Below are positions 1-8,918 of a stretch of DNA of 64,000 bases, piece after piece. The notes beneath the pieces are model-generated. The model searched no databases, had not been told where the DNA came from, and worked only from the letters and a program-made list of their open reading frames with translations. Origin of the DNA: Maricaulis maris_C (GTDB lineage: Bacteria; Pseudomonadota; Alphaproteobacteria; Caulobacterales; Maricaulaceae); NCBI RefSeq assembly GCF_049116555.1, contig NZ_JAGDYT010000008.1, positions 338,803 through 402,802 on the forward strand, written 5' to 3'. The position numbers were made by a program, and so were the translations under genes. The first letter of the stretch is position 1. Each line of letters opens with the position of its first letter.

Positions 1-147
1 GCTGCGTTCCTGTCCTGTGCCCGCTTGGGTGTTGTTTCACCTGACAATGTAGGGGTTTTCTCTGCGAGTGCCATGGAAACCGGCGAAAGAGATTGTTTCC
101 ATTGTGGAAGCGATCAGGCAGGCTGTCGGTAGTTTGAGGAGTGAATC

Positions 148-720
148 ATGCGCTTGGCTGTCCTGATATCCCTGCCACTGGCTCTCGCGGCCTGTTCGAA
201 TGAACGGCCGGTGGCCGAGGCGGATCTGTTTGACCAGCTCTCGGCCCTGTGCGGTCAGGCATTTGAAGGCCGGGTCGTCAGCGATGACCCCCGAGATGCC
301 GATTGGGCATCACAGGTTTTGACCATGCATGTACGGGAATGCTCGGCGTCAGAAATTCGCATTCCCTTGCATGTTGGCGAGGACCGTTCTCGGACCTGGG
401 TCATCACCCGCGAGGCGGCCGGCCTTCAGCTCAAACATGATCACCGCCATGAAGACGGGAGCGAAGATGTTCTGACCCAGTATGGCGGGATGACCATCAC
501 GGCGCCCACCGAGACGCGCGCCGAATTCCCGGCTGACCAGTTCTCCCGGATGCTGTTCGACCGCGAAGGTATAGCCGCGTCCATGGCGAATGTCTGGTCC
601 ATCACACTGGCCGAAACCCGCTTCACCTATGCGCTGGATCGCCCCGATCGTCATTTCGAGGCCGAGTTTGACCTGACCGCACCGGTTGATGCGCCGCCGC
701 CGCCCTGGGGCGCGGAATAA
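148..720 (+). CDS. Putative outer- or inner-membrane lipoprotein, function unknown
   Basis: The 190-residue product opens with a short signal peptide ending in a lipobox (LALAAC, Cys at residue 16), so it should be lipidated and membrane-anchored facing the periplasm. The remainder is acidic and soluble, with no domain I recognise; it ends in a proline-rich tail. A GAGGAGTG Shine-Dalgarno lies just before the ATG. Upstream, 73-80 and 95-102 form an 8-bp inverted repeat (ATGGAAAC/GTTTCCAT) in the presumed leader; its role is unknown. It is followed by fmt 49 bp downstream on the same strand but need not be in the same operon. Confidence 0.7.
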   Translation: MRLAVLISLPLALAACSNERPVAEADLFDQLSALCGQAFEGRVVSDDPRDADWASQVLTMHVRECSASEIRIPLHVGEDRSRTWVITREAAGLQLKHDHRHEDGSEDVLTQYGGMTITAPTETRAEFPADQFSRMLFDREGIAASMANVWSITLAETRFTYALDRPDRHFEAEFDLTAPVDAPPPPWGAE

Positions 721-769
721 CCGCAAACCGTCTTGACGGCAGGGCCGTGTTCGCGCTCAAACCCGCGGC

Positions 770-1699
770 ATGACCTTACGCCTTGCCTTCATGGGTACGC
801 CGGATTTCGCGGCGCGCTCTCTCGCTGAAATCGCTGCCGCCGGCCATGAGGTCGCGCGGGTCTATACCCAGCCGCCGCGTCGCCGGGGGCGGGGGCAATC
901 CGAGCAGAAGACGCCGGTTCACCAGCTCGCCGAAATACTGGGTATCCCGGTCTCGACGCCGGAGAGCTTTCGCGACCCCGCGGTGATCGAGGATTTCGCC
1001 AGCCTCGACCTCGATCTGGCCGCGGTTGTTGCCTACGGCCAGATCCTGCCGCAAGCGGCGCTTGATGCGCCGCGCCTGGGCTGTCTCAACCTGCACGCCT
1101 CCTTGCTGCCGCGCTGGCGCGGTGCCGCGCCGATCCAGCGTGCGATCATGGCGGGCGACACACTGACGGGTGTCCAACTGCAACAGATGGAAGCCGGTCT
1201 CGATACCGGTCCGATCCTGTTGTCGGAGACTGTTCGCATTGCCCCGACTGAAACCGCATCCAGCCTGCACGACAAGCTCCGCGATGCCGGCGCGTTGATG
1301 TGGCCGCGCGCCCTGTCGGCGCTTGAACGCGGATCGCTGGAAGCCGTGCCGCAATCCGACGAGGGGGCGACCTACGCGAAGAAGATATCCGCGAGCGAGG
1401 CCCGCATCGACTGGGCCCGCGCGGCCGGTGACCTGTCTGCCCATATTCGCGGCCTTTCGCCCTATCCCGGCGCCTGGTTCGAACTGCCGACCGAAAAGGG
1501 TCCGGTCCGGACCAAGGTATTGATGGCCGAGGCGGTCGACGGCGCGGGTGCGCCCGGGACGGTTCTTGAGGGCTTGACGGTGGCCTGCGGCGAAGGCGCC
1601 CTGTCGCTCACCCGCTTGCAGCGCGAAGGCAAGGGCGCGATGGATGCGGCGACCTTCCTCAATGGCAATCAGATTCCGGCCGGGATGGTACTGGGCTGA
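770..1699 (+). CDS. fmt: Methionyl-tRNA formyltransferase
   Basis: Transfers a formyl group from 10-formyl-tetrahydrofolate to Met-tRNA(fMet) in the cytoplasm, making the initiator tRNA. The 309-residue length is normal. The N-terminal formyltransferase domain carries the signature HASLLPRWRGAAPIQRAI. Asn107, His109 and Asp145 sit where the family catalytic triad is expected. The C-terminal tRNA-binding domain follows from about residue 205. The start at 770 gives the usual N-terminus (LRLAFMGTPDFA). The stop overlaps the truA start as TGATG, so the two genes are translationally coupled. Confidence 0.97.
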   Translation: MTLRLAFMGTPDFAARSLAEIAAAGHEVARVYTQPPRRRGRGQSEQKTPVHQLAEILGIPVSTPESFRDPAVIEDFASLDLDLAAVVAYGQILPQAALDAPRLGCLNLHASLLPRWRGAAPIQRAIMAGDTLTGVQLQQMEAGLDTGPILLSETVRIAPTETASSLHDKLRDAGALMWPRALSALERGSLEAVPQSDEGATYAKKISASEARIDWARAAGDLSAHIRGLSPYPGAWFELPTEKGPVRTKVLMAEAVDGAGAPGTVLEGLTVACGEGALSLTRLQREGKGAMDAATFLNGNQIPAGMVLG

Positions 1700-2442
1700 T
1701 GCCGCGCTACAAGATCACCATCGAGTATGACGGCCGCCCATTCTCGGGCTGGCAGCGTCAGGACAATGCGCCCTCCGTCCAGGAAAGCCTCGAGCGAGCG
1801 GCAGCCAAGCTGGATGGGGCGCCGGTCCTCGTCTATGGCGCCGGTCGCACCGATAGTGGCGTGCATGCACTGGCCCAGGTGGCGCATCTCGACCTCACCA
1901 AGGAGCTGACCGCGGACAAGGTGCGTGACGCCATCAATTATCACCTCAAGCCGGAGCCGGTCGCGGTGACCGAGGCTGAGCCGGCAGGTGACGACTTCCA
2001 TGCCCGCTTCTCGGCCACCCAGCGGCATTATCTCTATCGCATGATCGATCGCCGGGCGCCGCTGACGCTGGATCGGGGGCAGGTCTGGCGGGTGACGCGA
2101 AAGCTTGATGCCGAGGCCATGCACCATGCCGCCCAAGCGCTGGTCGGGTCGCATGATTTCACGACTTTCCGCGATGCCCATTGCCAGGCCGAGAGCCCGG
2201 TAAAGACGCTCGATGCGATCTCGGTCTCGCGTTATGGCGAAGAGGTGCAGCTGACCTGTTCGGCGCGCTCTTTCCTGCACCGCCAGGTCCGCTCCATGGT
2301 TGGCTCCCTGGTCGAGGTCGGGGTCGGAAAATGGTCCGCCCGGGATTTCAAGGATGCGCTCGACGCGGCGGATCGCAGCCGCTGCGGCCCGGTCGCCCCG
2401 GCCGATGGCCTCTATCTGACCGCGGTCGATTACCCCGCCTAG
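1699..2442 (+). CDS. truA: tRNA pseudouridine(38-40) synthase
   Basis: Isomerises uridines 38-40 in the anticodon stem-loop of many tRNAs. The 247-residue protein has the TruA motif GRTDSGVHA with the catalytic aspartate at residue 52, and the C-terminal motif FLHRQVRSMVG. Its ATG overlaps the fmt stop (TGATG), so it is read as a two-gene fmt-truA operon, an arrangement common in alphaproteobacteria. Its stop codon lies inside a 16-bp palindrome shared with the converging gene on the other strand. Confidence 0.97.
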   Translation: MPRYKITIEYDGRPFSGWQRQDNAPSVQESLERAAAKLDGAPVLVYGAGRTDSGVHALAQVAHLDLTKELTADKVRDAINYHLKPEPVAVTEAEPAGDDFHARFSATQRHYLYRMIDRRAPLTLDRGQVWRVTRKLDAEAMHHAAQALVGSHDFTTFRDAHCQAESPVKTLDAISVSRYGEEVQLTCSARSFLHRQVRSMVGSLVEVGVGKWSARDFKDALDAADRSRCGPVAPADGLYLTAVDYPA

Positions 2443-2448
2443 GCGGGG
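2433..2448. terminator. 16-bp perfect palindrome between convergent genes
   Basis: CCCCGCCT/AGGCGGGG is a perfect palindrome that contains the truA stop and ends 2 bp before the stop codon of the opposing gene. In RNA it would form a GC stem usable from either side, but it has no T-tract, so a bidirectional terminator is only a suggestion. Confidence 0.35.
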
Positions 2449-2449
2449 C

Positions 2450-3013
2450 CTAGTTTGCGGCGAATGTCTGGCTGATCGCGACAAGAACGATATTGGACAC
2501 CAGCAGCGGCACGGCTGCGGTGAAGGCCGCCGTGATGGTTGGCAGGCCCAGTGTCACATAGGCAATGCGCCAATGAACGAGGATGCGCAGATAGCCATAG
2601 AGGTAGAAGAGGAAGTCGCGGAGCTCGGCATTGATGACGCCGATCACCTGCAAGGACAGGATGCCGGCGATCACGCCATAGAGCCAGATGACACCCCAAT
2701 TGTGCACCACGACCCAGGGGAGGAAGCGATGTTGCGCCCCGACAATCATCACTGCGAGCGCGGCTGCGATGGGGAAGCTGACCCAGGTCGCGAGGACGAC
2801 CGAGAACTGGATAAAGGCATCGATCCGCACGCCGAGAAATTCGCGTTCAAGATAGATCAGGACCACCAGCGGCAGCGCCAGGAGGAGGCCGCCGAAAGAG
2901 CGCCAGAACCCGGTCAGCGAGACATCGAAACAGGCCTCGCCACCCGGGCGGAAGGTCAGGAGACGCAAGGCCCCCTGCATGCCGAGCCAGCCTTCTGCGA
3001 TCAGCCTGATCAT
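2450..3013 (-). CDS. Multi-pass inner-membrane protein, function unknown
   Basis: 187 residues with about four hydrophobic segments (roughly residues 34-56, 66-90, 100-125 and 160-182) and few charged loops, so it is an integral membrane protein. I recognise no catalytic motif. Its ATG overlaps the dapE stop as ATGA, so it is the second gene of a dapE operon and is translationally coupled to it. Linkage to lysine/diaminopimelate synthesis rests only on that position. Confidence 0.75.
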   Translation of the reverse strand: MIRLIAEGWLGMQGALRLLTFRPGGEACFDVSLTGFWRSFGGLLLALPLVVLIYLEREFLGVRIDAFIQFSVVLATWVSFPIAAALAVMIVGAQHRFLPWVVVHNWGVIWLYGVIAGILSLQVIGVINAELRDFLFYLYGYLRILVHWRIAYVTLGLPTITAAFTAAVPLLVSNIVLVAISQTFAAN

Positions 3014-4179
3014 GCGGGTGGACTCCGGAAATAACCATCAAGGATGCGGGTATAGATCCGCGTCAGTGTCTCGATATCGCTGATCGCCACGCGCTCATCA
3101 ACCTGGTGCATTGTCGCGCCGACCAGACCGAATTCGGCAACCGGGGCGTAGAGCTGGATAAAGCGGGCATCACTGGTGCCACCGCCTGTGGTCAGGGCCG
3201 GGCGGCGTCCGGTCTCGGCTTCCACACCGTCCTGGAGCAGGGTCGTGAAAGGTCCGGCCGGGGTCAGGAAAGCTTCCCCGGTGACATGAATGTCGGCATC
3301 GATATGCCCATCGAAATTGAAGTCGACGAGATTGGCTTCCTCGCGGATCCACTCGCTCAGCGCATCGCCGGTATGGGCGATATTGAAGCGGATATTGAAA
3401 CGTGCCGTAGCGCTGGCGGGAATGACATTGGTGGTCGGATTGCCGACATCCACCGAGGTCACTTCCAGATTGGAGGGCTGAAAGGGCGAGACGCCGTCAT
3501 CCAGCTTGCGCGCCAACAAGCGACCGAGCAGGTCGAGCAGGGGCGGGATCGGGTTTTCCGCGCGCTCGGGATAGGCGACATGACCCTGTCGACCGGTGAC
3601 GGTCAGCGTGCAATTGAGCGAGCCGCGCCGGCCGGACTTGATCGTATCGCCCAGCGCGTTCGGATTGGTCGGCTCGCCGACGAGGCAATGATCGAATGTC
3701 TCACCCTCGTCCGCGAGCGCCTTGAGGACGGCCTTGGTACCATGGATGGCCGGGCCTTCCTCATCCCCGGTGATCAGGAAGGCGATTGAACCGTCGGGCT
3801 CGCCCGCTGTGTCCAGATAGCGGCGGACCGAGGCGACCATGGCGGCGATCGCGCCCTTCATGTCAGCGGCGCCGCGTCCCCACAGAAATCCGTCCTCGGC
3901 CGCTTCGGCGCCGAAGGGTGGTTTCTGCCAGTCATCTTCCGCGCCCGGCGGAACCACATCGGTATGGCCGGCAAACAGGAAGCAGGGCGACGCGGTGCCG
4001 CGCCGGGCATAGAGATTGTCGACCTCGCCGAACGGGTAGCGCCGGCAGGCAAAGCCCAGCTGTTCCAGCGCTGCCTCCAGCACGCCCAGCGCCCCGGCAT
4101 CGGCCGGGGTGATGGACGGGCGCCGGATCAGGGCCTGGGCCAATGGCAGCGGGTTGGCGAGATCGTCAGTCGTGCTCAT
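3010..4179 (-). CDS. dapE: Succinyl-diaminopimelate desuccinylase
   Basis: Hydrolyses N-succinyl-LL-diaminopimelate to LL-diaminopimelate and succinate in the succinylase branch of lysine and peptidoglycan-precursor synthesis. It is an M20-family di-zinc hydrolase of 389 residues. The metal and catalytic residues are visible: His72 (FAGHTDVVPPG), Asp106 (GRGAADMKG) and the Glu140-Glu141 pair (GDEEGPA). The dimerisation domain runs from about 178 to 290. I chose ATG 4179 (MSTTDD) because a further in-frame start at 4209 adds residues not typical of the family. dapD, the enzyme acting just earlier in the pathway, lies 2.2 kb away on the same strand. Confidence 0.96.
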   Translation of the reverse strand: MSTTDDLANPLPLAQALIRRPSITPADAGALGVLEAALEQLGFACRRYPFGEVDNLYARRGTASPCFLFAGHTDVVPPGAEDDWQKPPFGAEAAEDGFLWGRGAADMKGAIAAMVASVRRYLDTAGEPDGSIAFLITGDEEGPAIHGTKAVLKALADEGETFDHCLVGEPTNPNALGDTIKSGRRGSLNCTLTVTGRQGHVAYPERAENPIPPLLDLLGRLLARKLDDGVSPFQPSNLEVTSVDVGNPTTNVIPASATARFNIRFNIAHTGDALSEWIREEANLVDFNFDGHIDADIHVTGEAFLTPAGPFTTLLQDGVEAETGRRPALTTGGGTSDARFIQLYAPVAEFGLVGATMHQVDERVAISDIETLTRIYTRILDGYFRSPPA

Positions 4180-4215
4180 AGGGCAAACATAGCCAGTTCG
4201 CGCCTCCAAGCCAGA

Positions 4216-4692
4216 TCAAGGACGCAGCGATTTTTCCATGGCGAAACGTTTGAACGCGACACCGCGGATCGAGACTTCTTCCGGTTCGGTGACCGCATAG
4301 CCCATGGCCGCGAAGGCGGGCTGCGCCATCAGGCTGGCGTGGACGTGCAGGCGTGTCTGCCCGGTCCGGCGCGCTTCCTGCTCGATGGCATCATGCAGGG
4401 CCCGGAACACGCCCTTGCCCTGCCAGTCGGGCCGGATATAGGCGAAATCGACATAGTCGGGCGCCTCGAGCGTCATGAAACCGACAAGCGTGCCAGCCTG
4501 CTCGGCGATGATGACCGTCTGGCCGGCCAGGCGCGTGTCCCAGTCGGGGCCCTTGCGGGGTTCCGGCACCCAGGCAGCCTGCTGTTCGGCCGTGTAGCGG
4601 CTCGGCCCGTTGCGGACCGCGTCATGCATCACTTCGCCCAGACCAGGATTGTCCGCGGCCTCGCCGCGACGGATCCGGATAGGTGTGTCCAT
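4216..4692 (-). CDS. GNAT-family N-acetyltransferase
   Basis: 158 residues with the GNAT acetyl-CoA-binding motif A (YIRPDWQGKGVFRALH, about residues 86-101) after the central beta strands. It should transfer an acetyl group from acetyl-CoA to an amine; the sequence does not say which substrate. It lies between dapE and a small conserved gene, all leftward, with gaps of 17-36 bp, so co-transcription is likely. Confidence 0.85.
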   Translation of the reverse strand: MDTPIRIRRGEAADNPGLGEVMHDAVRNGPSRYTAEQQAAWVPEPRKGPDWDTRLAGQTVIIAEQAGTLVGFMTLEAPDYVDFAYIRPDWQGKGVFRALHDAIEQEARRTGQTRLHVHASLMAQPAFAAMGYAVTEPEEVSIRGVAFKRFAMEKSLRP

Positions 4693-4709
4693 GCTGATAC
4701 CGGGCAGGT

Positions 4710-5051
4710 CTAGTGCGAGCGACCGTGGGTCTCGCGATAACGCTCCATCGAGACCGAGATCTTGAAGGTCTCGCGATATTTCGGGGAGCCGACCGGACGT
4801 GGGGGCTTCTGCGAGGTCAGCGCCAGGATGCGCTCCAGCGTGTCGTGCGCGGCACCGGACTGGCCCGCCCCGATATAGGCATGCAGCTCCACCAGCGCAT
4901 CGGACAGCGGGTCGCCGCCGCGGACGATGAAATAGGGCTCGTCCGAGCCCATGCGGTGCAGGATGTCGAATTCGGACGGATTGTCAGCCGAGCCATATGG
5001 TGCGGCCGGGTCCTTGGCGGCCGGCTTGTCCTTGGTCATGTCGTCGCTCAT
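4710..5051 (-). CDS. Conserved small cytosolic protein, function unknown
   Basis: 113 residues from the start chosen here. The N-terminus is Lys/Asp/Pro-rich and probably disordered; a helical middle and a basic tail follow. I know no catalytic motif in it. An AAGGGG element sits 6 nt upstream of ATG 5051, whereas the alternative ATG at 5081 has no visible Shine-Dalgarno, so I prefer the shorter form. It is the first gene of the leftward cluster with the acetyltransferase and dapE. Confidence 0.65.
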   Translation of the reverse strand: MSDDMTKDKPAAKDPAAPYGSADNPSEFDILHRMGSDEPYFIVRGGDPLSDALVELHAYIGAGQSGAAHDTLERILALTSQKPPRPVGSPKYRETFKISVSMERYRETHGRSH

Positions 5052-5177
5052 GGCGCGCCCCTTGATTGATGTTTGGGCCATGTGACCAGATTCGAGGGCA
5101 AAGCGGTAGCGGCGGATCAGCGCAGCGTTGCTGTCGGCGCGATGGCGGTCCGGCGCGGCGCGCGCTAGACAGGGGGA

Positions 5178-6395
5178 ATGTCATCCATCGCCCCCAAGAA
5201 AATCGCCATAATCGGTGCCGGCCCGTCCGGGCTGATCGCGGCCGAGCATCTCGCCACGATTGGCCATGCGGTCGACGTCTTCGAACGCATGCCGACACCG
5301 GGGCGAAAATTCCTGATGGCGGGGCGGGGCGGGCTCAACCTGACCCATTCCGAACCGCTGCCCGGTTTTCTGGGCCGCTATCGCGAGGCGGGCGACTGGC
5401 TGGGCCCCGTGATCGTGCAGCATGATCCCGCGGCATTGCGGTCCTGGGCCGACAATCTTGGCCAGGCGACTTTCATCGGCTCCTCGGGGCGGGTCTTCCC
5501 GGAAGCGATGAAGGCCTCGCCCCTGCTTCGTGCCTGGCGGGCCCGGTTGGAGGACTTGGACGTCGCCTTGCATCTTCGCCATGACTGGACCGGCTGGAAT
5601 GAGGCCGGCGCGCTGACATTCGGCACACCTGCCGGACCCAGGAATGTCACGGCGGATGCCACGCTGTTCGCACTTGGCGGGGCCAGCTGGCCACGTCTCG
5701 GCTCGGATGGCGGCTGGGCTGACCGCCTGGCTGAAAAAGGGGTGGAGACAGTGCCTTTCTCCGCCTCGAATTGCGGCGTGGAAATGGCCTGGAGCCCGAT
5801 CACACAGGACCGCTTTGCCGGCGCTCCACTCAAGTCAATTGTCGTGAGCCTGGGTGAGGAGCGTGTCGCCGGCGAGGCGATGATTGCGCGTTACGGCCTG
5901 GAAGGCGGGGCTGTCTATGCCTTGTCGGGCCCCATCCGTGAACAATTGGCGGCCGGCGAGGCCGTGACGCTGTCGCTCGACCTCAAACCCCAACGCGATC
6001 AGGCCGATCTGGCGCAATGGCTGGGGCGTGCCCGCAAGGGGCAATCCCTGACCAATACGCTTCGAAAGGCGGGCCTGACACCGCAAGCCGTTTCAGTCCT
6101 GCGTGATGCGGTTCCCGATTTGCCTCGCGATCCGGACGCCCTTGCCGCACGGATCAAGGCGGTGCCATTGGCGGTGACCGGCCAACGCGGGCTGGACCGT
6201 GCAATCTCGTCAGCCGGCGGTATTGCCCGCACGGCGCTGGACGACCGCTTCATGCTGAAGGCGCTGCCTGGCGCGTTCGCCGCCGGCGAGATGCTCGACT
6301 GGGATGCGCCGACCGGCGGCTATCTGCTGCAGGCGAGCTTCGCGACGGGTCTTGCCGCTGCCCGCGGCATCGAAGCCTGGCTGGCAGACGACTAG
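5178..6395 (+). CDS. FAD-dependent oxidoreductase, TIGR03862-type flavoprotein
   Basis: 405 residues with an N-terminal Rossmann dinucleotide-binding motif (GAGPSG, residues 13-18) followed by PGRKFLMAGRGGLNLTHSEP, a hallmark of the HI0933/BaiN-like flavoprotein group. The C-terminal motif PTGGYLLQASFATG probably closes the FAD site. The physiological substrate of this family is not established to my knowledge. It converges on dapD, and the two stop codons overlap by 4 bp (6392-6395), leaving no room for a separate terminator. Confidence 0.85.
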   Translation: MSSIAPKKIAIIGAGPSGLIAAEHLATIGHAVDVFERMPTPGRKFLMAGRGGLNLTHSEPLPGFLGRYREAGDWLGPVIVQHDPAALRSWADNLGQATFIGSSGRVFPEAMKASPLLRAWRARLEDLDVALHLRHDWTGWNEAGALTFGTPAGPRNVTADATLFALGGASWPRLGSDGGWADRLAEKGVETVPFSASNCGVEMAWSPITQDRFAGAPLKSIVVSLGEERVAGEAMIARYGLEGGAVYALSGPIREQLAAGEAVTLSLDLKPQRDQADLAQWLGRARKGQSLTNTLRKAGLTPQAVSVLRDAVPDLPRDPDALAARIKAVPLAVTGQRGLDRAISSAGGIARTALDDRFMLKALPGAFAAGEMLDWDAPTGGYLLQASFATGLAAARGIEAWLADD

Positions 6396-7219
6396 CGCAG
6401 CAGATCGTTGATGGCGGTCTTGGAGCGTGTCTGAGCATCGACGCGCTTGACGATGACCGCACAGGCCAGCGACGGCCCGCCCTTGGGATCGGGCAGGGTG
6501 CCGGGCACCACGACCGCATAAGAGGGAATCTCGCCGCGCGTGATTTCACCGGTTGAGCGATCGACAATCTTTGTTGACTGGCCGAGGAAGACGCCCATCG
6601 AGATCACCGCGCCCTGGCGCACGATCACGCCTTCGGCAACCTCCGAGCGGGCACCGATGAAGACATCATCCTCGATGATGACCGGGCCGGCCTGGAGGGG
6701 TTCCAGGACACCGCCGATACCGACGCCGCCCGAGATATGCACATTCTTGCCGATCTGGGCGCAGGAGCCGACCGTCGACCAGGTGTCGACCATCGTGCCC
6801 TCATCGACATAGGCGCCGAGATTGACATAGCTGGGCATCAGAACAGCGCCCGGCGCGATGAAGGAGCCGCGGCGCACGGCGCAGGGCGGCACCGCGCGGA
6901 AGCCGGCGGCCTTGAACTCGGCCTCGCCCCAACCTTCGAATTTGGACGAGACCTTGTCCCACCATTGTGAGCCGGCCACGCCGCCATCGACCAGACCCAT
7001 CGGATTGAGTCGGAAGCCCAGTAGCACGGCCTTTTTCAGCCATTGATGCACGACCCAGTCGCCATTGCCCTCACGCGAGGCAACACGCGCCTGACCGCTA
7101 TCAAGCAGATTGATGGCGGTCTCGACGGCTTCGCGGACGTCGCCGGTCGTGTCGGCAGAGATGCCGTCGCGATGATCCCAGGCAGTCTCGATCGTGGTGA
7201 TGAGGGCGGTGTCGGTCAT
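6392..7219 (-). CDS. dapD: 2,3,4,5-tetrahydropyridine-2,6-dicarboxylate N-succinyltransferase
   Basis: Transfers succinyl from succinyl-CoA to tetrahydrodipicolinate, committing the diaminopimelate pathway to succinylated intermediates that DapE later cleaves. At 275 residues it has the normal length. The N-terminal helical domain is followed by a left-handed beta-helix of hexapeptide repeats (about residues 105-230, for example VHISGGVGIGGVLEP). Its ATG overlaps the stop of the upstream HAD gene (ATGA), so the two are coupled. Confidence 0.97.
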   Translation of the reverse strand: MTDTALITTIETAWDHRDGISADTTGDVREAVETAINLLDSGQARVASREGNGDWVVHQWLKKAVLLGFRLNPMGLVDGGVAGSQWWDKVSSKFEGWGEAEFKAAGFRAVPPCAVRRGSFIAPGAVLMPSYVNLGAYVDEGTMVDTWSTVGSCAQIGKNVHISGGVGIGGVLEPLQAGPVIIEDDVFIGARSEVAEGVIVRQGAVISMGVFLGQSTKIVDRSTGEITRGEIPSYAVVVPGTLPDPKGGPSLACAVIVKRVDAQTRSKTAINDLLR

Positions 7220-7914
7220 GTGTCATCGTCCGGTGTTGCGGTGGTGCGGATGGAACCGAGGAAGGTCGGCAGGCAGTCCACGGCGTGGTGGACATGATCA
7301 GGATGTTCGTCGGGCGCGGCGCTTTCCTCGTCGCGCGGGCCATGTTTGGCGCGGACCAGGACAGTTGTGAACCCCATGGCGTGGGCGGTTTTCAGATTGC
7401 GCACGCTGTCCTCGAAGAAGATCGATTCCGGAACGGGCAGGTCGAACTTGCGGACGAAGCTGTCAAAACCGGCCTGGTGCGGCTTGGGCTGAAAGCCCGA
7501 GGCCTCGACGTCGAAAATATCGTCGAAGAGATGGGTCAGGCCCATATGACCGAGAATATTCTCGGCATGACCGAGCGAGCCATTGGTATAGACGAGGCGC
7601 TTGCCGGGCAGGGCTTCGATACGGGCTGCCAGCTCGGGGTGGGGTGTGATCACGGTCGGATCGACATCGTGCACGAAATCGAGGAATTCACGCATGTCGA
7701 CGGCATGATTGGCCATCAGCCCGTTGAGGGTGGTGCCATAGTCGCGCCAATAGGCTTTCTGCACCAGGCGGGCTTCGTCTTCGGGAAGCGAGAGCAGTCG
7801 CGCGACATATTGTGTCATGCGCCGATCGACCTGCGCCATGATCGGTGCGTCCGACGGGTAAAGCGTATTGTCGAGGTCGAAGACCCAATGGTTGATATGT
7901 CTCAGATCGGCCAT
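7216..7914 (-). CDS. HAD-family pyrimidine 5'-nucleotidase-like phosphatase
   Basis: 232 residues of the HAD superfamily. The first motif, WVFDLDNTLYP, places the nucleophile at Asp13 and the acid/base at Asp15. Motif II is YTNGS and motif IV is FFEDSVRN. The DLDNTLYP form is typical of the pyrimidine 5'-nucleotidase (SDT1-like) subgroup, which dephosphorylates pyrimidine nucleotides. I chose ATG 7914 because longer in-frame extensions overlap the preceding gene and read as non-coding. It sits 1 bp after the DUF1036 stop and overlaps dapD. Confidence 0.88.
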   Translation of the reverse strand: MADLRHINHWVFDLDNTLYPSDAPIMAQVDRRMTQYVARLLSLPEDEARLVQKAYWRDYGTTLNGLMANHAVDMREFLDFVHDVDPTVITPHPELAARIEALPGKRLVYTNGSLGHAENILGHMGLTHLFDDIFDVEASGFQPKPHQAGFDSFVRKFDLPVPESIFFEDSVRNLKTAHAMGFTTVLVRAKHGPRDEESAAPDEHPDHVHHAVDCLPTFLGSIRTTATPDDDT

Positions 7915-7915
7915 G

Positions 7916-8911
7916 TCATGGCCTCCGGAATTCACTCTCGTCCAGCGTAACCCGGACACCGCCATCGGCAGGTTCCGGGATGCGGTGGAAATCGGCGGGC
8001 GCATAACCGCGTTCGGCGCAATCCGTGCGGCCTTCGGCGACAAAACGGGCCGGGGCCACGCAAAAGGTTTCACCCCCGCCGACAAGGCCGCGCCGACCGG
8101 CGGTATTGATCCGCTCGGCAAAATAGAAAGTGTTCGCCGTTTCCAGTCGCGCGGCGAGGACGCGGGCGCATTCATTGGCATGGATGCGCCACCAGCCGCG
8201 CGATTGCCAGATTTCACCGACCTGGTGTCCGATCGCCACAGCGATGTCGCCGTCGGCAGTATTGCAGACCGTCATGCCGCTGGCCGCGTTGCGCTCCAGG
8301 GCCCGTGCTTCCAGGGCGTCGATCAAGGCGCCATCGCCAGGCGTACCGCTAATCCCGGCATCGCTGAGGAAACTGGCGACCGCGCGCCGTGTGGAGCGTC
8401 CATCAAGTCCGTCGACCCCGTTGATCGGATAGCCGGCCGATTGCAGCAGGCGCTGGATCCCGGCGACATTGGCCCGGCTCCCGAAACTGTCGGGTTCCAC
8501 AAAAACCGTGCGCTCGCGGTCGTCTCCTTCGCGGATGAAGAAGTCGCGTGAGGCCATGCCCAGCGAAGCGCAGCGCGTGTTGGCGACAACTTCGAAATCC
8601 GCCTCGTCAACGCAGAGCGGGACCGTGCCGCGCCATTCGCGCACGCCGCCGAGATAGGCGATGGAGGATTTGGCATAGAAGAAGATCGGCTGGTCACCGT
8701 CGAGATCGACATCGCCGGCGACGGTCGCGCAATCCCCGGGGCGAAGCCGGGTCCAGCCTTCGATGGCAACGCCTCCCTCGACCGGCCAGGCCGTGGCAGC
8801 TTCGACAATATAGCTGGTCTCATTGCACAACTCGGCCGCATCGGCCCGGCCGCTCATCGTGGTCAGAAGAAGGGGCAGGGCCAGAAGGGTCGTGATCAGA
8901 AAGCGCAACAT
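7916..8911 (-). CDS. Exported DUF1036 protein with peptidoglycan-binding-like insert
   Basis: 331 residues with a signal peptide (MLRFLITTLLALPLLL, cleavage likely after ADA near residue 25). Two Cys-containing DUF1036-like segments follow, starting with LCNETSYIVEAATAW and TVCNTADGDIAVAIGH; this domain is known from small secreted alphaproteobacterial proteins of unknown role. Between them, IQRLLQSAGYPINGVDGLDG resembles a PG_binding_1 helix, suggesting attachment near the cell wall. The start at 8911 is chosen for the signal peptide; a longer ORF to 8974 adds a poor N-terminus. Confidence 0.8.
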   Translation of the reverse strand: MLRFLITTLLALPLLLTTMSGRADAAELCNETSYIVEAATAWPVEGGVAIEGWTRLRPGDCATVAGDVDLDGDQPIFFYAKSSIAYLGGVREWRGTVPLCVDEADFEVVANTRCASLGMASRDFFIREGDDRERTVFVEPDSFGSRANVAGIQRLLQSAGYPINGVDGLDGRSTRRAVASFLSDAGISGTPGDGALIDALEARALERNAASGMTVCNTADGDIAVAIGHQVGEIWQSRGWWRIHANECARVLAARLETANTFYFAERINTAGRRGLVGGGETFCVAPARFVAEGRTDCAERGYAPADFHRIPEPADGGVRVTLDESEFRRP

Positions 8912-8918
8912 GCGTCTT